Of a stretch of DNA of 64,000 nt, positions 1-8,227 are shown piece by piece. The DNA is from Micromonosporaceae bacterium KJ-029. GTDB taxonomy: Bacteria > Actinomycetota > Actinomycetes > Mycobacteriales > Micromonosporaceae. The position numbers were made by a program, and so were the translations under genes. The stretch covers positions 62,001 to 126,000 of the forward strand of contig BIFP01000068.1 in NCBI GenBank assembly GCA_005402585.1, given 5' to 3'. The notes beneath the pieces are model-generated. The model did not search any database. It saw nothing but the letters and a program-made list of their open reading frames with translations, and was not told the DNA's origin. Position 1 is the stretch's first letter. Each line of letters begins with the position of its first letter.

Positions 1-10
1 ACCTCGCCGT

Positions 11-81
11 CGATCATGCAGTTGTGGTGGGCGGTTAGACCCCATAAACCCCTTATGCGGGGCACCACAACTCCATGATCG
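11..81. repeat. GATCATG-tipped inverted repeat, copy 1
   Basis: Arms at 11-29 (CGATCATGCAGTTGTGGTG) and 63-81 pair with one mismatch. The loop holds a second stem, CCCCATAA at 40-47 against TTATG-C-GGGG at 53-62, so the element can fold as a nested hairpin or cruciform. It shares the GATCATG-N-AGTT tip with the repeat at 63912-63972. No ORF crosses it. It could be a REP-type or MITE-like element; no transposase is near. Confidence 0.7.
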
Positions 82-258
82 GCGTGGTCGAGGGGCGGGG
101 TGGGGGGTTGTTTCCGGGAGGGGGGTGGGGTGGGGGCACGGGGAACTACCTACGGGTGGGCGGGGTGGGGTTCGTTCTCGGGGCCGAGGGCAGGGGGCTC
201 AGCCGTTCGTAGCGTTGATCGCAGGAGCGGCGGAGCGCCGCGGAGGGGAAGTACCACG

Positions 259-465
259 ATGAGTCGCACACTCGTCCGGCCCCGGCAGGGGCGCATGTTC
301 GTCGGGGTCTGCGCCGGCCTGGCCCAGCGGTTCGGCATCTCGGCCGGGCTCGTCCGGCTGCTGTTCCTGCTGTCGCTGCTGCTGCCCGGCACCCAGGTGG
401 TCATCTACCTGGCGCTCTGGATCATCATGCCCAACGAGGACCGCTACCTCATCCACGGCCGCTGA
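259..465 (+). CDS. PspC-domain small membrane protein
   Basis: A 68-residue protein that is essentially one PspC domain. An Arg-rich start is followed by a GVCAGLAQRFG motif and a long hydrophobic stretch (about residues 26-55) ending in ALWIIMPNE, typical of PspC peptides linked to envelope stress. The ATG at 259 is chosen because an AGGGGAAG ribosome site precedes it and the PspC domain starts here; the same frame is open further upstream, but that part is low-complexity. It stands alone: the next gene is on the other strand and ends 55 bp away. The family is clear; the specific role in Actinobacteria is not established. Confidence 0.8.
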   Translation: MSRTLVRPRQGRMFVGVCAGLAQRFGISAGLVRLLFLLSLLLPGTQVVIYLALWIIMPNEDRYLIHGR

Positions 466-520
466 CCGCGCCACCCGGCTGACCCGCCCGGTCACCGCGT
501 GCCGGCGGGCCGGTCGCGGG

Positions 521-1267
521 TCAGGGCGCGATGTACGTGACGGTCACCCGCTCGAAGCCGAGCGAGCGGAGCAGGCCCTCCAGCATCTTGCGGGTGTTCT
601 CCTCGGCTCGCGCGATCAGTCCGCTGTCCCGGGCGGCGGCGGTGATCCGGTCCTCGGCCAGCCGGTAGACCTGCTGCTGCCGGTTCGGGTCACCGCCGAT
701 CAGCTCGCCGACCCGGTTGAGCAGGCCGCGCTCCTCGGCGAACACGTAGCTCTTGTCCAGGTCGAGGTTGGTCTGGGCGAGTTGCGGCGCCGGCAGCTTG
801 ATCTCGACCGACTTGCCGTCGGCCGACTGCACAATCGCTCCCTCGGCGAGGGTGCCGAAGTCGACGTACGCCTCCACGCTGCCCGACCCGACGAAGAGGG
901 TCCGCTGGTTGAGCAGCCAGTCCGGCACATTGCGCCGGTCGTTCTGCAGGTCGACCACGACCTGGAAGTTGCCCTCGGCGGCCACGTACCGGCTGAGGTC
1001 CTGCATCGATTCGAGCAGCGCCGGCTGGCTGCGGTCGGTCTGCTCCTTGGCGAACGGGTTGCGGAACTCCGGCAGGATCCCGGTGGCCTGCACGCCGAAC
1101 AGCATCACCACCGCCAGTGCCGCGGCGCCGAGCACCCAGAGCAGGGCGCGCGCCGCGCCGCTGCCCGGCTGTGTGGGTGGTACGTCGGACCGGTCCGTGC
1201 GCAGGTCGCCGGTGTGCTGGTCGGCGAACCTGCTGGTGGGCTCCTTGATGTCGCCGTCGCGTGCCAT
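521..1267 (-). CDS. DUF4230-domain membrane-anchored protein
   Basis: About 248 residues: a polar N-terminus, one membrane segment (LLWVLGAAALAVVMLFGVQA) near residues 45-65, then an extracytoplasmic domain of about 170 residues with the DUF4230 pattern of a beta-rich core followed by a helical C-terminus. Function is unknown; the family is widespread as a single-pass membrane protein. The start is uncertain between an ATG at 1267 preceded by GGTGAGG and an in-frame GTG at 1276. A 6-5-6 inverted repeat lies just upstream. The adjacent acyl-CoA dehydrogenase, on the same strand, ends about 107 bp before it. Confidence 0.75.
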   Translation of the reverse strand: MARDGDIKEPTSRFADQHTGDLRTDRSDVPPTQPGSGAARALLWVLGAAALAVVMLFGVQATGILPEFRNPFAKEQTDRSQPALLESMQDLSRYVAAEGNFQVVVDLQNDRRNVPDWLLNQRTLFVGSGSVEAYVDFGTLAEGAIVQSADGKSVEIKLPAPQLAQTNLDLDKSYVFAEERGLLNRVGELIGGDPNRQQQVYRLAEDRITAAARDSGLIARAEENTRKMLEGLLRSLGFERVTVTYIAP

Positions 1268-1284
1268 CGCCCTCACCGTCCTCG

Positions 1285-1301
1285 TCAGACGCGTTGTCTG
1301 A
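1285..1301. promoter_or_regulatory. 17-bp inverted repeat upstream of the DUF4230 gene
   Basis: TCAGAC-gcgtt-GTCTGA is a perfect 6-5-6 inverted repeat lying 18 bp before the ATG of the minus-strand DUF4230 gene. It could be an operator or a short hairpin in the leader. No -10 box was clear. Confidence 0.35.
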
Positions 1302-1382
1302 TGATGACGGTAAGCCCCTCGTACGACACCCGCTCGCCGAGCCGCGACACGGCACGTTTCCGCAGGTCACGGCGCGAGAGGT

Positions 1383-2543
1383 TCAGGTGAAGGCGGAGAC
1401 GCCGGTGAGCTTCTGCCCGATCACCAGTTGGTGGATCTCCGAGGTGCCCTCGTAGGTCAGCACGCTCTCCAGGTTGTTGGCGTGCCGCATGATCGAGTAG
1501 TCCCCGGACACCCCGTTGGCTCCGAGGACGGTGCGGCACTGTCGGGCGATGGCCAGCGCCTCGCGTACGTTGTTGAGCTTGCCGACGCTGACCTGCTCGG
1601 GGCGCAGCTTCCCGGCGTCGGCGAGCCGGCCGAGCTGGAGCGCCAGCAGGTAGCCCTTGTTCCACTCGACCGCCATGTCGGCGAGCTTGGCCTGGGTCAG
1701 CTGGAAGCCGGCCAGCGGCCGACCGAACTGGGTGCGGGTGGTCGCGTACCCCAGGGTGGTCTCCAGGCAGTCGCGGGCCGCGCCGAGCGCACCCCAGACG
1801 ATGCCGTGCCGGGCCTCGGTCAGGCAGCTCAGCGGCGCCTTCAGCCCGATCGCGCCGGGCAGTTGCGCGTCCGCCGGCAACCGGACGTCGTCGAGCGCGA
1901 TCTCCCCGGTCACCGAGGCGCGCAGCGACATCTTGCGGCCGATCTCGCGCGCCGTCACCCCGGGCGTGTCCATGGGTACGGCGAAACCCCGGACGCCGTC
2001 GTCGGTACGCGCCCAGATCACCCCGACGTCGGCGACCGGCGCGTTGGTGATCCACATCTTGGCGCCGGTGAGCACCCAGTCGCCGCCGTCCCGACGGGCC
2101 CGGGTGGTCATCGACGCCGGGTCGGAGCCGTGGTCCGGCTCGGTCAACCCGAAACAGCCGATCGCCTCGCCGGCCGCCATCGCCGGCAACCAGCGCTGCT
2201 TCTGCTCCTCGCTGCCGTAGCGCCAGATGGCGTACATGGCCAGCGAGCCCTGCACCGAGACCAGCGACCGGACGCCGGAGTCGCCGGCCTCCAGTTCCAG
2301 ACAGGCCAGCCCGTACGCGACGGCCGTCGAGCCGGCGCAGCCGTACCCGGTCAGGTGCATGCCGAGCAGGCCGAGCTTGCCGAACTCGCGGGCCAGTTCA
2401 CGGACCGGCACCTGGCCCGCCTCGTACCAGCCGGCGACGTGCGGGCGTACCCGGTCGTCGATCACCTGGCGCACGACGGCGCGGATCTGCCGCTCCTCCT
2501 CGGTCAGCGACGAATCCAGGTCGAGTAGGTCGACGGGGCTCAC
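1383..2543 (-). CDS. Acyl-CoA dehydrogenase, glutaryl-CoA dehydrogenase-like
   Basis: 386-residue FAD-dependent acyl-CoA dehydrogenase, the usual length. It has the N-terminal helical domain, the central FAD/substrate segment (ITNAPVADVGVIWARTDDG) and a C-terminal YEGTSEIHQLVIGQKLTG block. In the glutaryl-CoA dehydrogenase subgroup the Glu of YEGT is the catalytic base, so it may act on glutaryl-CoA or a related dicarboxylyl-CoA; the substrate is inferred. The GTG at 2543 overlaps the stop of the upstream small gene by 4 bp (GTGA), which sets the start and suggests translational coupling. Confidence 0.85.
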   Translation of the reverse strand: MSPVDLLDLDSSLTEEERQIRAVVRQVIDDRVRPHVAGWYEAGQVPVRELAREFGKLGLLGMHLTGYGCAGSTAVAYGLACLELEAGDSGVRSLVSVQGSLAMYAIWRYGSEEQKQRWLPAMAAGEAIGCFGLTEPDHGSDPASMTTRARRDGGDWVLTGAKMWITNAPVADVGVIWARTDDGVRGFAVPMDTPGVTAREIGRKMSLRASVTGEIALDDVRLPADAQLPGAIGLKAPLSCLTEARHGIVWGALGAARDCLETTLGYATTRTQFGRPLAGFQLTQAKLADMAVEWNKGYLLALQLGRLADAGKLRPEQVSVGKLNNVREALAIARQCRTVLGANGVSGDYSIMRHANNLESVLTYEGTSEIHQLVIGQKLTGVSAFT

Positions 2544-2845
2544 TCGACCGCCTCGGCGAGCACGAGCACCCGGGCGTGGATCTGGTTGCGCTGTTGCAGC
2601 GCGGCGCGCAGCGCGCGGTGCAGGCCGTCCTCCAGGTAGAGGCCGCCGTTCCACTGCACGACGTGCGGAAAGAGGTCGCCGTAGAAGGTGGAGTCCTCGG
2701 CGAGGAGCTTGTCCAGCGCCAGCTCACGCTTGGTGGTGATCAGCTGGTCCAGGCGCAACGGCCGGGGCGGGATCTCAGCCCACTGCTTGAGTGTCAGGTT
2801 GTGTTCCGGGTAGGGACGCCCGTCCCGGACCGCTCTGAAGATCAC
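2540..2845 (-). CDS. Conserved actinobacterial 101-residue protein (VapB-labelled / ParB-like)
   Basis: 101 residues starting at GTG 2845 after a GGGGAGGGGAG ribosome site. It begins VIFRAVRDGRPYPEHN and ends with an EDGLHRALRAALQQR block. Proteins with this architecture recur in Actinobacteria and are sometimes labelled VapB-family antitoxins, though no VapC toxin is adjacent. The DGLHRALRA motif recalls the phosphoryl-binding loop of ParB/sulfiredoxin-like folds. It is translationally coupled to the downstream acyl-CoA dehydrogenase by a GTGA overlap. The function is not known; the toxin-antitoxin label is weak because no partner is visible. Confidence 0.55.
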   Translation of the reverse strand: MIFRAVRDGRPYPEHNLTLKQWAEIPPRPLRLDQLITTKRELALDKLLAEDSTFYGDLFPHVVQWNGGLYLEDGLHRALRAALQQRNQIHARVLVLAEAVE

Positions 2846-3034
2846 GACGGCACACTCCCCTCCCCCTGGTAGGGCCGAGCCGCGACGCCGGGCCGGATCG
2901 CGGCATGGCGCCGCGACCCACGGCACCCATGACCGTGCCAGCGTAGCCGGACCCCGCACCCCACGTTCTGCTCCCTGATGCCAGTTTCGCCACCCGTCGT
3001 CCGGTTCTCAACGGGACGAAACCACCGGTTCGGG

Positions 3035-3637
3035 TCAGCTCCACCGTCCCCGTCGGACAACCTCGTCCACCGGACGCCGCCCCCGGCGCAGCGACGGTGA
3101 CCGGTGGTCGGGGGCGCGGTAACCGATGGTGAGGGCACCGATCGGGTGGTACGCCTCCGGCACGCCGAACGCCTCGCGGTAGGAATCCAGCCGGTGTGGC
3201 GGGATGCCGAAGAAGCACGAGCCGAGGCCCTCGTCAACCGCGGTCAGCAGCATCAGCAGGGCGGCGAAGCCGGTGTCGACATACCAGTACGGCACCGGCC
3301 AGCGCTCGGTCGAGCGGTCCGCCCAGCCCTTGTCCGGTTCGGCGTAGCGCTCCAGGTAGACCGAGCGGTTGGCGTGCGGCACCACGATCAGCGGCGCCCG
3401 GCGCATTCCGGCCAGCCAGCGCTCCATCCCGCCGCCCTCCGGAGTGCTGGCCGCCCAGAACCGTTCCCGGTCCTCCGGCGTCTCCAGCACCAGGAACCCC
3501 CAGCCCTGGGAAAACCCGGCCGATGGGGCCCGCACCGCGTGGTCCAGCAACCGGTCCACCACCTCCGGCGGAACCGGGCGGTCCGGGTCGTAGTTACGCA
3601 CCATCCGGCGCCGCCGGACGACCTCCGCGAACTCCAC
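3035..3637 (-). CDS. Nitroreductase-family flavoprotein
   Basis: 200 residues with nitroreductase-fold hallmarks: an N-terminal EVVRRRRMVRNYDPDRPVP segment (FMN phosphate-binding Arg residues), a SAGFSQGWGFLVLE stretch, and a C-terminal GLGSCFFGIP block before the helix that closes the flavin site. It likely reduces quinones, nitro or enone compounds with NAD(P)H. The GTG start at 3637 has GGAGG 8 nt upstream. It is the last gene of a minus-strand run after the aldose 1-epimerase (21-bp gap). The physiological substrate cannot be read from sequence. Confidence 0.85.
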   Translation of the reverse strand: MEFAEVVRRRRMVRNYDPDRPVPPEVVDRLLDHAVRAPSAGFSQGWGFLVLETPEDRERFWAASTPEGGGMERWLAGMRRAPLIVVPHANRSVYLERYAEPDKGWADRSTERWPVPYWYVDTGFAALLMLLTAVDEGLGSCFFGIPPHRLDSYREAFGVPEAYHPIGALTIGYRAPDHRSPSLRRGRRPVDEVVRRGRWS

Positions 3638-3658
3638 GTCGTTATCCTCCGCGTCCGC

Positions 3659-4588
3659 TCAGACGCCGGGCCGGATGCCCCAGCCACCGCGCCAGGTGTC
3701 GCCGGGCGCCAGCGTGATCAGATCCCGGCCGGAGCGGAACGCGTCCGGCGGGCAGGTCATCGGCTCCACCGCCACCGACCGGCGCAACCGTGCGCCGGTC
3801 AGCGTGTCACCGGTGTAGACCTGCCACCAGCCGAACTGGGCGTCGGCCCAGATCCGCAACCCGCCCGAGTCCCCCGGGCCGGCGAGCGTCACCGTGGAAC
3901 CGCCGTCGGCCTCCCGCGTCACCTGGCCGAAGGCGAGGTCCAGCACGGCGTCGCCGATGCGGCGCGGCTCGGTGTAGTCGTACTCGGTGCCGGCGACCTG
4001 GGCCGCGCCGACCGGCAGCAGCCGGCCGTCCAGCAGCAGCCGGGTCTGCCCAGGCACCCGCAACGCGATGTCCTCCACCGCCACCCCGGGCAGGCGCAGG
4101 TAGGGGTGTACGGAGAAACCGAACGGCGCCGGTTCGGCACCGATGTTGGTCACCTCGTGCTCGGCGCGCAGCCCGTCACTCCCCACGCTCCACCGGGTCC
4201 GCAGCCGCAACGGCCACGGGTACCCGAGCTGCGGTGGCAGGTCGTACCCGACCGTGACCTCGTCCGGACGCTGCTCGATCAGCTGCCACGACACCCAGTT
4301 CACCAGGCCGTGGATGGCGTTGTGCCGCTCCGGCTCGGTGAGGGTGAGCTGCAACGACCGCCCGGCGTAGGTGTACGCGCCGTCCCGGATCCGGTTCGGC
4401 CAGGGGGCGAGCACCTGCCCGGCCGAGCCGGGGCACAACTCGTCGGTGGCGTACCCGTCGAGGTGTTCGACACCGTCCTGCCGGTAGGTGCGGACTCCGC
4501 CACCCACCTCGACGATGACCGCCTCGTGACCGGCGGCGGAAATGGTCCACTGTGCCCCTGACGGGGGACGCGGCTCGCGGCTGTCCAT
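3659..4588 (-). CDS. Aldose 1-epimerase family protein
   Basis: 309 residues of the galactose-mutarotase fold. Visible features are the NRIRDGAYTYAGR segment near the N-terminus, the HNAIHGLVNWVSW block (conserved substrate-binding His residues) and FSVHPYLRLPG (second conserved His). It interconverts anomers of a hexose. It lies 19 bp downstream of the MFS gene, consistent with a pdxH-MFS-epimerase-nitroreductase unit. A TAGGGT sequence 8 nt before the ATG may give an internal leaderless promoter. The exact sugar is unknown. Confidence 0.85.
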   Translation of the reverse strand: MDSREPRPPSGAQWTISAAGHEAVIVEVGGGVRTYRQDGVEHLDGYATDELCPGSAGQVLAPWPNRIRDGAYTYAGRSLQLTLTEPERHNAIHGLVNWVSWQLIEQRPDEVTVGYDLPPQLGYPWPLRLRTRWSVGSDGLRAEHEVTNIGAEPAPFGFSVHPYLRLPGVAVEDIALRVPGQTRLLLDGRLLPVGAAQVAGTEYDYTEPRRIGDAVLDLAFGQVTREADGGSTVTLAGPGDSGGLRIWADAQFGWWQVYTGDTLTGARLRRSVAVEPMTCPPDAFRSGRDLITLAPGDTWRGGWGIRPGV

Positions 4589-4607
4589 GTCGCCAGACCC
4601 TAGCCGC

Positions 4608-5903
4608 TCAGGACCGCTGTCCGCTCGACGCGGCCGGCGGCCGGTAGCGCATCAGCGCCGGGAACGCCACCGCGAGCAGCACCGCCAGCGCCGCCGCCGC
4701 CAGACCGCCGCCGACCCAGGCCACCCCGCTGCCGAAGCCGGCCGCCATCGTGCCGGCCCGCAGGTCGCCCAGGCGCGGCCCACCGGCCACCACGACGGTG
4801 TTGACCCCCTGGAGCCGCCCGCGCATCCGGTCCGGGGCGTAGATCAGCAGCATCGACTGGCGTACCACCGAACTGACCAGGTCGGCCATCCCGGCCAGCA
4901 CCAGCAGCGCGATGACCAGCCAGAACTGCCGGGCGAGCCCGGCCAGCGCGACCGCGACGCCCCATCCCACGACGGACAGCACCAGCACCAGCCCCTGCCG
5001 GCGGACCCGGCCGATCCAGCCGGAGACCAGCCCGGCCAGCAGCGAGCCGATCGCGATGGAGCTGTACAGCCAGCCCACCGCCGCACCACCGCCGAACCGC
5101 TCCGCCGCCACCTCGGGGAACAGCGCCCGGGGGAAGGCGAACACCATCGCGATCAGGTCGATGGCGAAGGACAGCAGCAGCACCGGGCTGCCGGCCAGGT
5201 AGCGAAACCCGTCGACGATGCTGCGCAACCCGGCCTGCCGGGGGCCGCCGTCCGGGTCCGGCTCGGGCGGCATGGCGGGCAGCCGCAGCGCCGCCCAGAC
5301 CAGGGCGACGAGCAGCGTGGCGTCCAGGCCGTACGCGATCGGCAGCGCGATCCCGAGGTCCCAGAGGGCCAGGATCAGACCGGCGGCCAACGGCCCGAGG
5401 ACCGAGGTGGCCATCGCGGTGGTGAAGTTCAGCGTCGTGGCCGCGGGCACCAGGTCGGTCGGGACCAGCCGGGCGACCAGCGCGCTCCGGGCCGGCCCGC
5501 TGATCGCGTACGCGACCGAACTCAGCGCCACCAGCACGAGCAGCAGCACCGGGCTGCCGACGCCCAGCAGGGCCTGCGCCAGCAGCCCCACCACGGAGAT
5601 CCAGAGCAGCGCCGAGCCGCCCAGCAGCACCCAACGCCGGTCGATCGCGTCGGCGACCGCGCCGCCCCACAGCCCGAAGACCAGCAGCGGTACGAAGGCG
5701 GCGACACCGAGCAGCCCGACCCAGAACGAGTCCTGGGTCAGCGCGTACATCTCCACCGGTACGGCGACCGCGGTGAACTGGAACCCGAACATCGCGATCG
5801 CGTTGCCGAGCCACAGCCGCCGGTACGCCGTCACCCGCAACGGACGCAGGTCGATCGCCCAGCGCCGCCGCTCGCGGGGCCGGCTGGTGTCGGTCGCGGT
5901 CAC
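4608..5903 (-). CDS. MFS transporter
   Basis: 431-residue major facilitator with about 12 hydrophobic segments. The N-terminal half has a FRYLAGSPVL-type linker after TM6, as in the EntS/MFS_3-like group of drug or siderophore exporters. The GTG at 5903 overlaps the pdxH stop by 4 bp (GTGA), which rules out the much longer upstream open frame and indicates coupling to pdxH. Substrate unknown; it is more likely an exporter than a sugar importer despite the neighbouring aldose epimerase. Confidence 0.85.
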   Translation of the reverse strand: MTATDTSRPRERRRWAIDLRPLRVTAYRRLWLGNAIAMFGFQFTAVAVPVEMYALTQDSFWVGLLGVAAFVPLLVFGLWGGAVADAIDRRWVLLGGSALLWISVVGLLAQALLGVGSPVLLLVLVALSSVAYAISGPARSALVARLVPTDLVPAATTLNFTTAMATSVLGPLAAGLILALWDLGIALPIAYGLDATLLVALVWAALRLPAMPPEPDPDGGPRQAGLRSIVDGFRYLAGSPVLLLSFAIDLIAMVFAFPRALFPEVAAERFGGGAAVGWLYSSIAIGSLLAGLVSGWIGRVRRQGLVLVLSVVGWGVAVALAGLARQFWLVIALLVLAGMADLVSSVVRQSMLLIYAPDRMRGRLQGVNTVVVAGGPRLGDLRAGTMAAGFGSGVAWVGGGLAAAALAVLLAVAFPALMRYRPPAASSGQRS

Positions 5904-6556
5904 GGAGCCAGCCGCTCCACGACCCAGCCACCCTCGGTACGGCGGAACCGCAGCCGGTCGTGCAGCCGGCTGGCCCGGCCCTGCCAGAACTCGACCGACT
6001 CGGGCCGTACCCGCAGCCCGCCCCAGTGCGGCGGGGCGGGGATCGGCGCCACGTCGGCGAACCGCTCTGCCGCGGCGCGGTACGCCTCCTCCAGCGCGGC
6101 CCGGTCCGGCAACACCGACGACTGGGTGCTGGCCCACGCCCCCAACTGGGAGGCGCGCGGCCGGCTGGCGAAGTACGCCTCGGTCTCCGCCCGCCCGACC
6201 CGCTCCACCCGGCCGGCGACGATCACCTGCCGCTGCACCGGGAACCAGGGGAACACCAGGCTGGCGTACGGGTTGGCGACCGACTCGACGCCCTTGCGGG
6301 AGTGGTAGTTGGTGAAGAAGAGGAAACCCTCCGGGTCGTACCCCTTGAGCAGCACGGTGCGCGCGCTCGGCCGCCCGTCGGCGTCGGCGGTGCCCACCAC
6401 CATCGCGTTCGGCTCGGGCAGCCCGGCAGCCACCGCCTCGGCGAACCAGCGATCGAACTGGGTGTGCCAGTCACCTGCCAGGTCGGCCTCGGTCAGCCCG
6501 GAATCGGCGGCGTACTCGTGGCGCATCCCTGCCGGTAGCGGTGTGTCGCCCGTCAC
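5900..6556 (-). CDS. pdxH: Pyridoxamine 5'-phosphate oxidase
   Basis: 218 residues, the standard PdxH length. It oxidises pyridoxamine/pyridoxine 5'-phosphate to PLP with FMN. Visible motifs are ARTVLLKGYDPEGFLFFTN (FMN and substrate binding), SRKGVE, and a C-terminal RLHDRLRFRRT block in which conserved Arg residues bind the substrate phosphate. The GTG at 6556 is preceded by GGGAGGGAG. It is the first gene of the minus-strand run and is coupled by GTGA to the MFS transporter. It lies divergent from citA across a 248-bp gap. Confidence 0.93.
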   Translation of the reverse strand: MTGDTPLPAGMRHEYAADSGLTEADLAGDWHTQFDRWFAEAVAAGLPEPNAMVVGTADADGRPSARTVLLKGYDPEGFLFFTNYHSRKGVESVANPYASLVFPWFPVQRQVIVAGRVERVGRAETEAYFASRPRASQLGAWASTQSSVLPDRAALEEAYRAAAERFADVAPIPAPPHWGGLRVRPESVEFWQGRASRLHDRLRFRRTEGGWVVERLAP

Positions 6557-6804
6557 GTTCACTCCCTCCCCGTCGGGCCGGTTCCCGCCCGGCGACCAGC
6601 CCGTCCGGCCCAGTCTTACCGAGGGGCGGGTGGGGCGCGCACTCGGGATGTCGCCATTAGCACATCGACAGTGGGTCGCGCGCCCGGTGCCCAGCAGGCA
6701 AGATGTCACGAACACATCCCTGAGGGTCGCCTAAGGCGCTCACCCGGCCGGGGCCGGGACACTGCGCCCCGGCGGGCGCACCGACCAACGCCAGGAGTAG
6801 TGAG

Positions 6805-7911
6805 ATGGCCGATTTCAAGCCCGGACTTGAGGGCGTCGTAGCCTTTGAAACCGAGATCGCCGAGCCCGACCGCGAGGGCGGCGCGCTGCGCTATCGCGGG
6901 GTCGACATCGAGGATCTGATCGGCCAGGTCTCCTTCGGCAACGTCTGGGCCCTGCTGGTCGACGGCCGGTTCGGCCCCGGCCTGCCGCCGGCCGAGCCGT
7001 TCCCGGTGCCGGTGCACTCCGGCGACATCCGGGTCGACGTGCAGTCGGCCGTCGCGATGCTCGCCCCGTACTGGGGGTTGCAGCAGCTGCTGGACATCTC
7101 CGACGAGCAGGCCCGCGAGGATCTCGCCCGGGTGTCGGTCACCGCGCTGTCCTTCGTCGCCCAGTCCGCCCGGGGCCTCGGCCTGCCGGCGGTGCCGCAG
7201 AAGGAGATCGACAAAGCCTCGACGGTGGTCGAGCGCTTCATGAAGCGGTGGCGTGGCGAGCCCGACCCGCGGCACGTCAAGGCCGTCGACGCGTACTTCA
7301 TCTCGGCCGCCGAGCACGGCCTGAACGCCTCCACCTTCACCGCCCGGATTGTCGCCTCCACCGGCGCGGACGCCGCCGCCTGCATCTCCTCCGGCATCGG
7401 CGCGCTCTCCGGCCCGCTGCACGGCGGCGCGCCGTCGCGGGTGCTGAGCATGCTGGAGTCGGTCGAGCGCAGCGGCGACGCGGAGAGCTACGTCAAGGGC
7501 GTGCTCGACCGGGGCGAGCGGCTGATGGGCTTCGGCCACCGGGTGTACCGGGCCGAGGACCCGCGCGCCCGGGTGCTCCGCCGCACCGCCAAGGAGCTGG
7601 GCGCACCCCGGTTCGAGGTCGCCGAGGCGCTGGAGAAGGCCGCCCTCGCCGAGTTGCAGGCCCGCCGGCCGGACCGGGTCCTCGCCACCAATGTCGAGTT
7701 CTGGTCCGCCGTGGTGCTCGACTTCGCCGAGGTTCCGGCGCACATGTTCACCTCCATGTTCACCTGCGCCCGGATGGGCGGTTGGAGCGCGCACATCCTG
7801 GAGCAGAAGAAGCTCCAGCGGCTGGTCCGCCCCTCGGCCCGCTACGTCGGCCCGAGCCCGCGCAAGCCGCACGAGGTAGACGGCTGGGACGCCGTCCCGC
7901 ACGGCGTCTGA
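6805..7911 (+). CDS. citA: Citrate synthase (citrate synthase 2 type)
   Basis: 368 residues; condenses oxaloacetate and acetyl-CoA. Conserved catalytic blocks are visible: HGLNASTFTAR (first His), GPLHGGAPSRV (second His) and GFGHRVYRAEDPRARVL (CoA/oxaloacetate site and following Arg residues). The length and N-terminus (GLEGVVAFETEIAE) fit the short second citrate synthase of Actinobacteria, like mycobacterial CitA, and could also suit a methylcitrate synthase role. AGGAG precedes the ATG by 7 nt. The gene ends directly against palindromic repeat copy 1, which may act as its terminator. Confidence 0.92.
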   Translation: MADFKPGLEGVVAFETEIAEPDREGGALRYRGVDIEDLIGQVSFGNVWALLVDGRFGPGLPPAEPFPVPVHSGDIRVDVQSAVAMLAPYWGLQQLLDISDEQAREDLARVSVTALSFVAQSARGLGLPAVPQKEIDKASTVVERFMKRWRGEPDPRHVKAVDAYFISAAEHGLNASTFTARIVASTGADAAACISSGIGALSGPLHGGAPSRVLSMLESVERSGDAESYVKGVLDRGERLMGFGHRVYRAEDPRARVLRRTAKELGAPRFEVAEALEKAALAELQARRPDRVLATNVEFWSAVVLDFAEVPAHMFTSMFTCARMGGWSAHILEQKKLQRLVRPSARYVGPSPRKPHEVDGWDAVPHGV

Positions 7912-7913
7912 GG

Positions 7914-7968
7914 TGTAAGGAAGGGGCCCTTCTTACCGTTTCCGGTAGAGGAAGGGCCCCTTCTTAAC
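7914..7968. repeat. GGGGCCCTT palindromic repeat, copy 1
   Basis: The left half, GTAAGGAAGGGGCCCTTCTTACC, and the right half, ending in GAAGGGCCCCTTCTTAAC, pair as an inverted repeat around a 4-5 nt loop. It starts 2 bp after the citA stop codon. Related elements are at 41747-41803 and 57637-57694. It can form a strong hairpin and probably ends citA transcription; whether the sequence is mobile is inferred from its recurrence. Confidence 0.8.
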
Positions 7969-8227
7969 GCCCTGCCCCGGCTCGTCGGGCCGGGCAGCGG
8001 GTGGGCGAGTGGCGGGTGGTGTGGGCGACGCCACGGGCTGTGGCGGACGCCTCACGGTTGGGGCTGGGACCAGCGCCCGGACCGGCCGCGACGGGTGCGA
8101 GGATGAAGGCCGGCAGCGCTGCCGGAAGGGCCCGGACCGGCTCCGCCGTGCACCCGCACGCGCCCGCCGCCGGTCCGCGCTCATCTGCTCACCCGCGCCC
8201 GACCCATGCGGAAGGATCTTGAAAACC

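Noticed and set aside
2540..2845. VapBC toxin-antitoxin pair
   Set aside because: The small gene is sometimes labelled VapB, but its neighbour is an acyl-CoA dehydrogenase and no PIN-domain toxin is present.
4542..6308. 588-residue open frame opposite the MFS and pdxH genes
   Set aside because: Its composition is Gln/Arg/Pro-rich shadow coding; the minus-strand genes show full family motifs.
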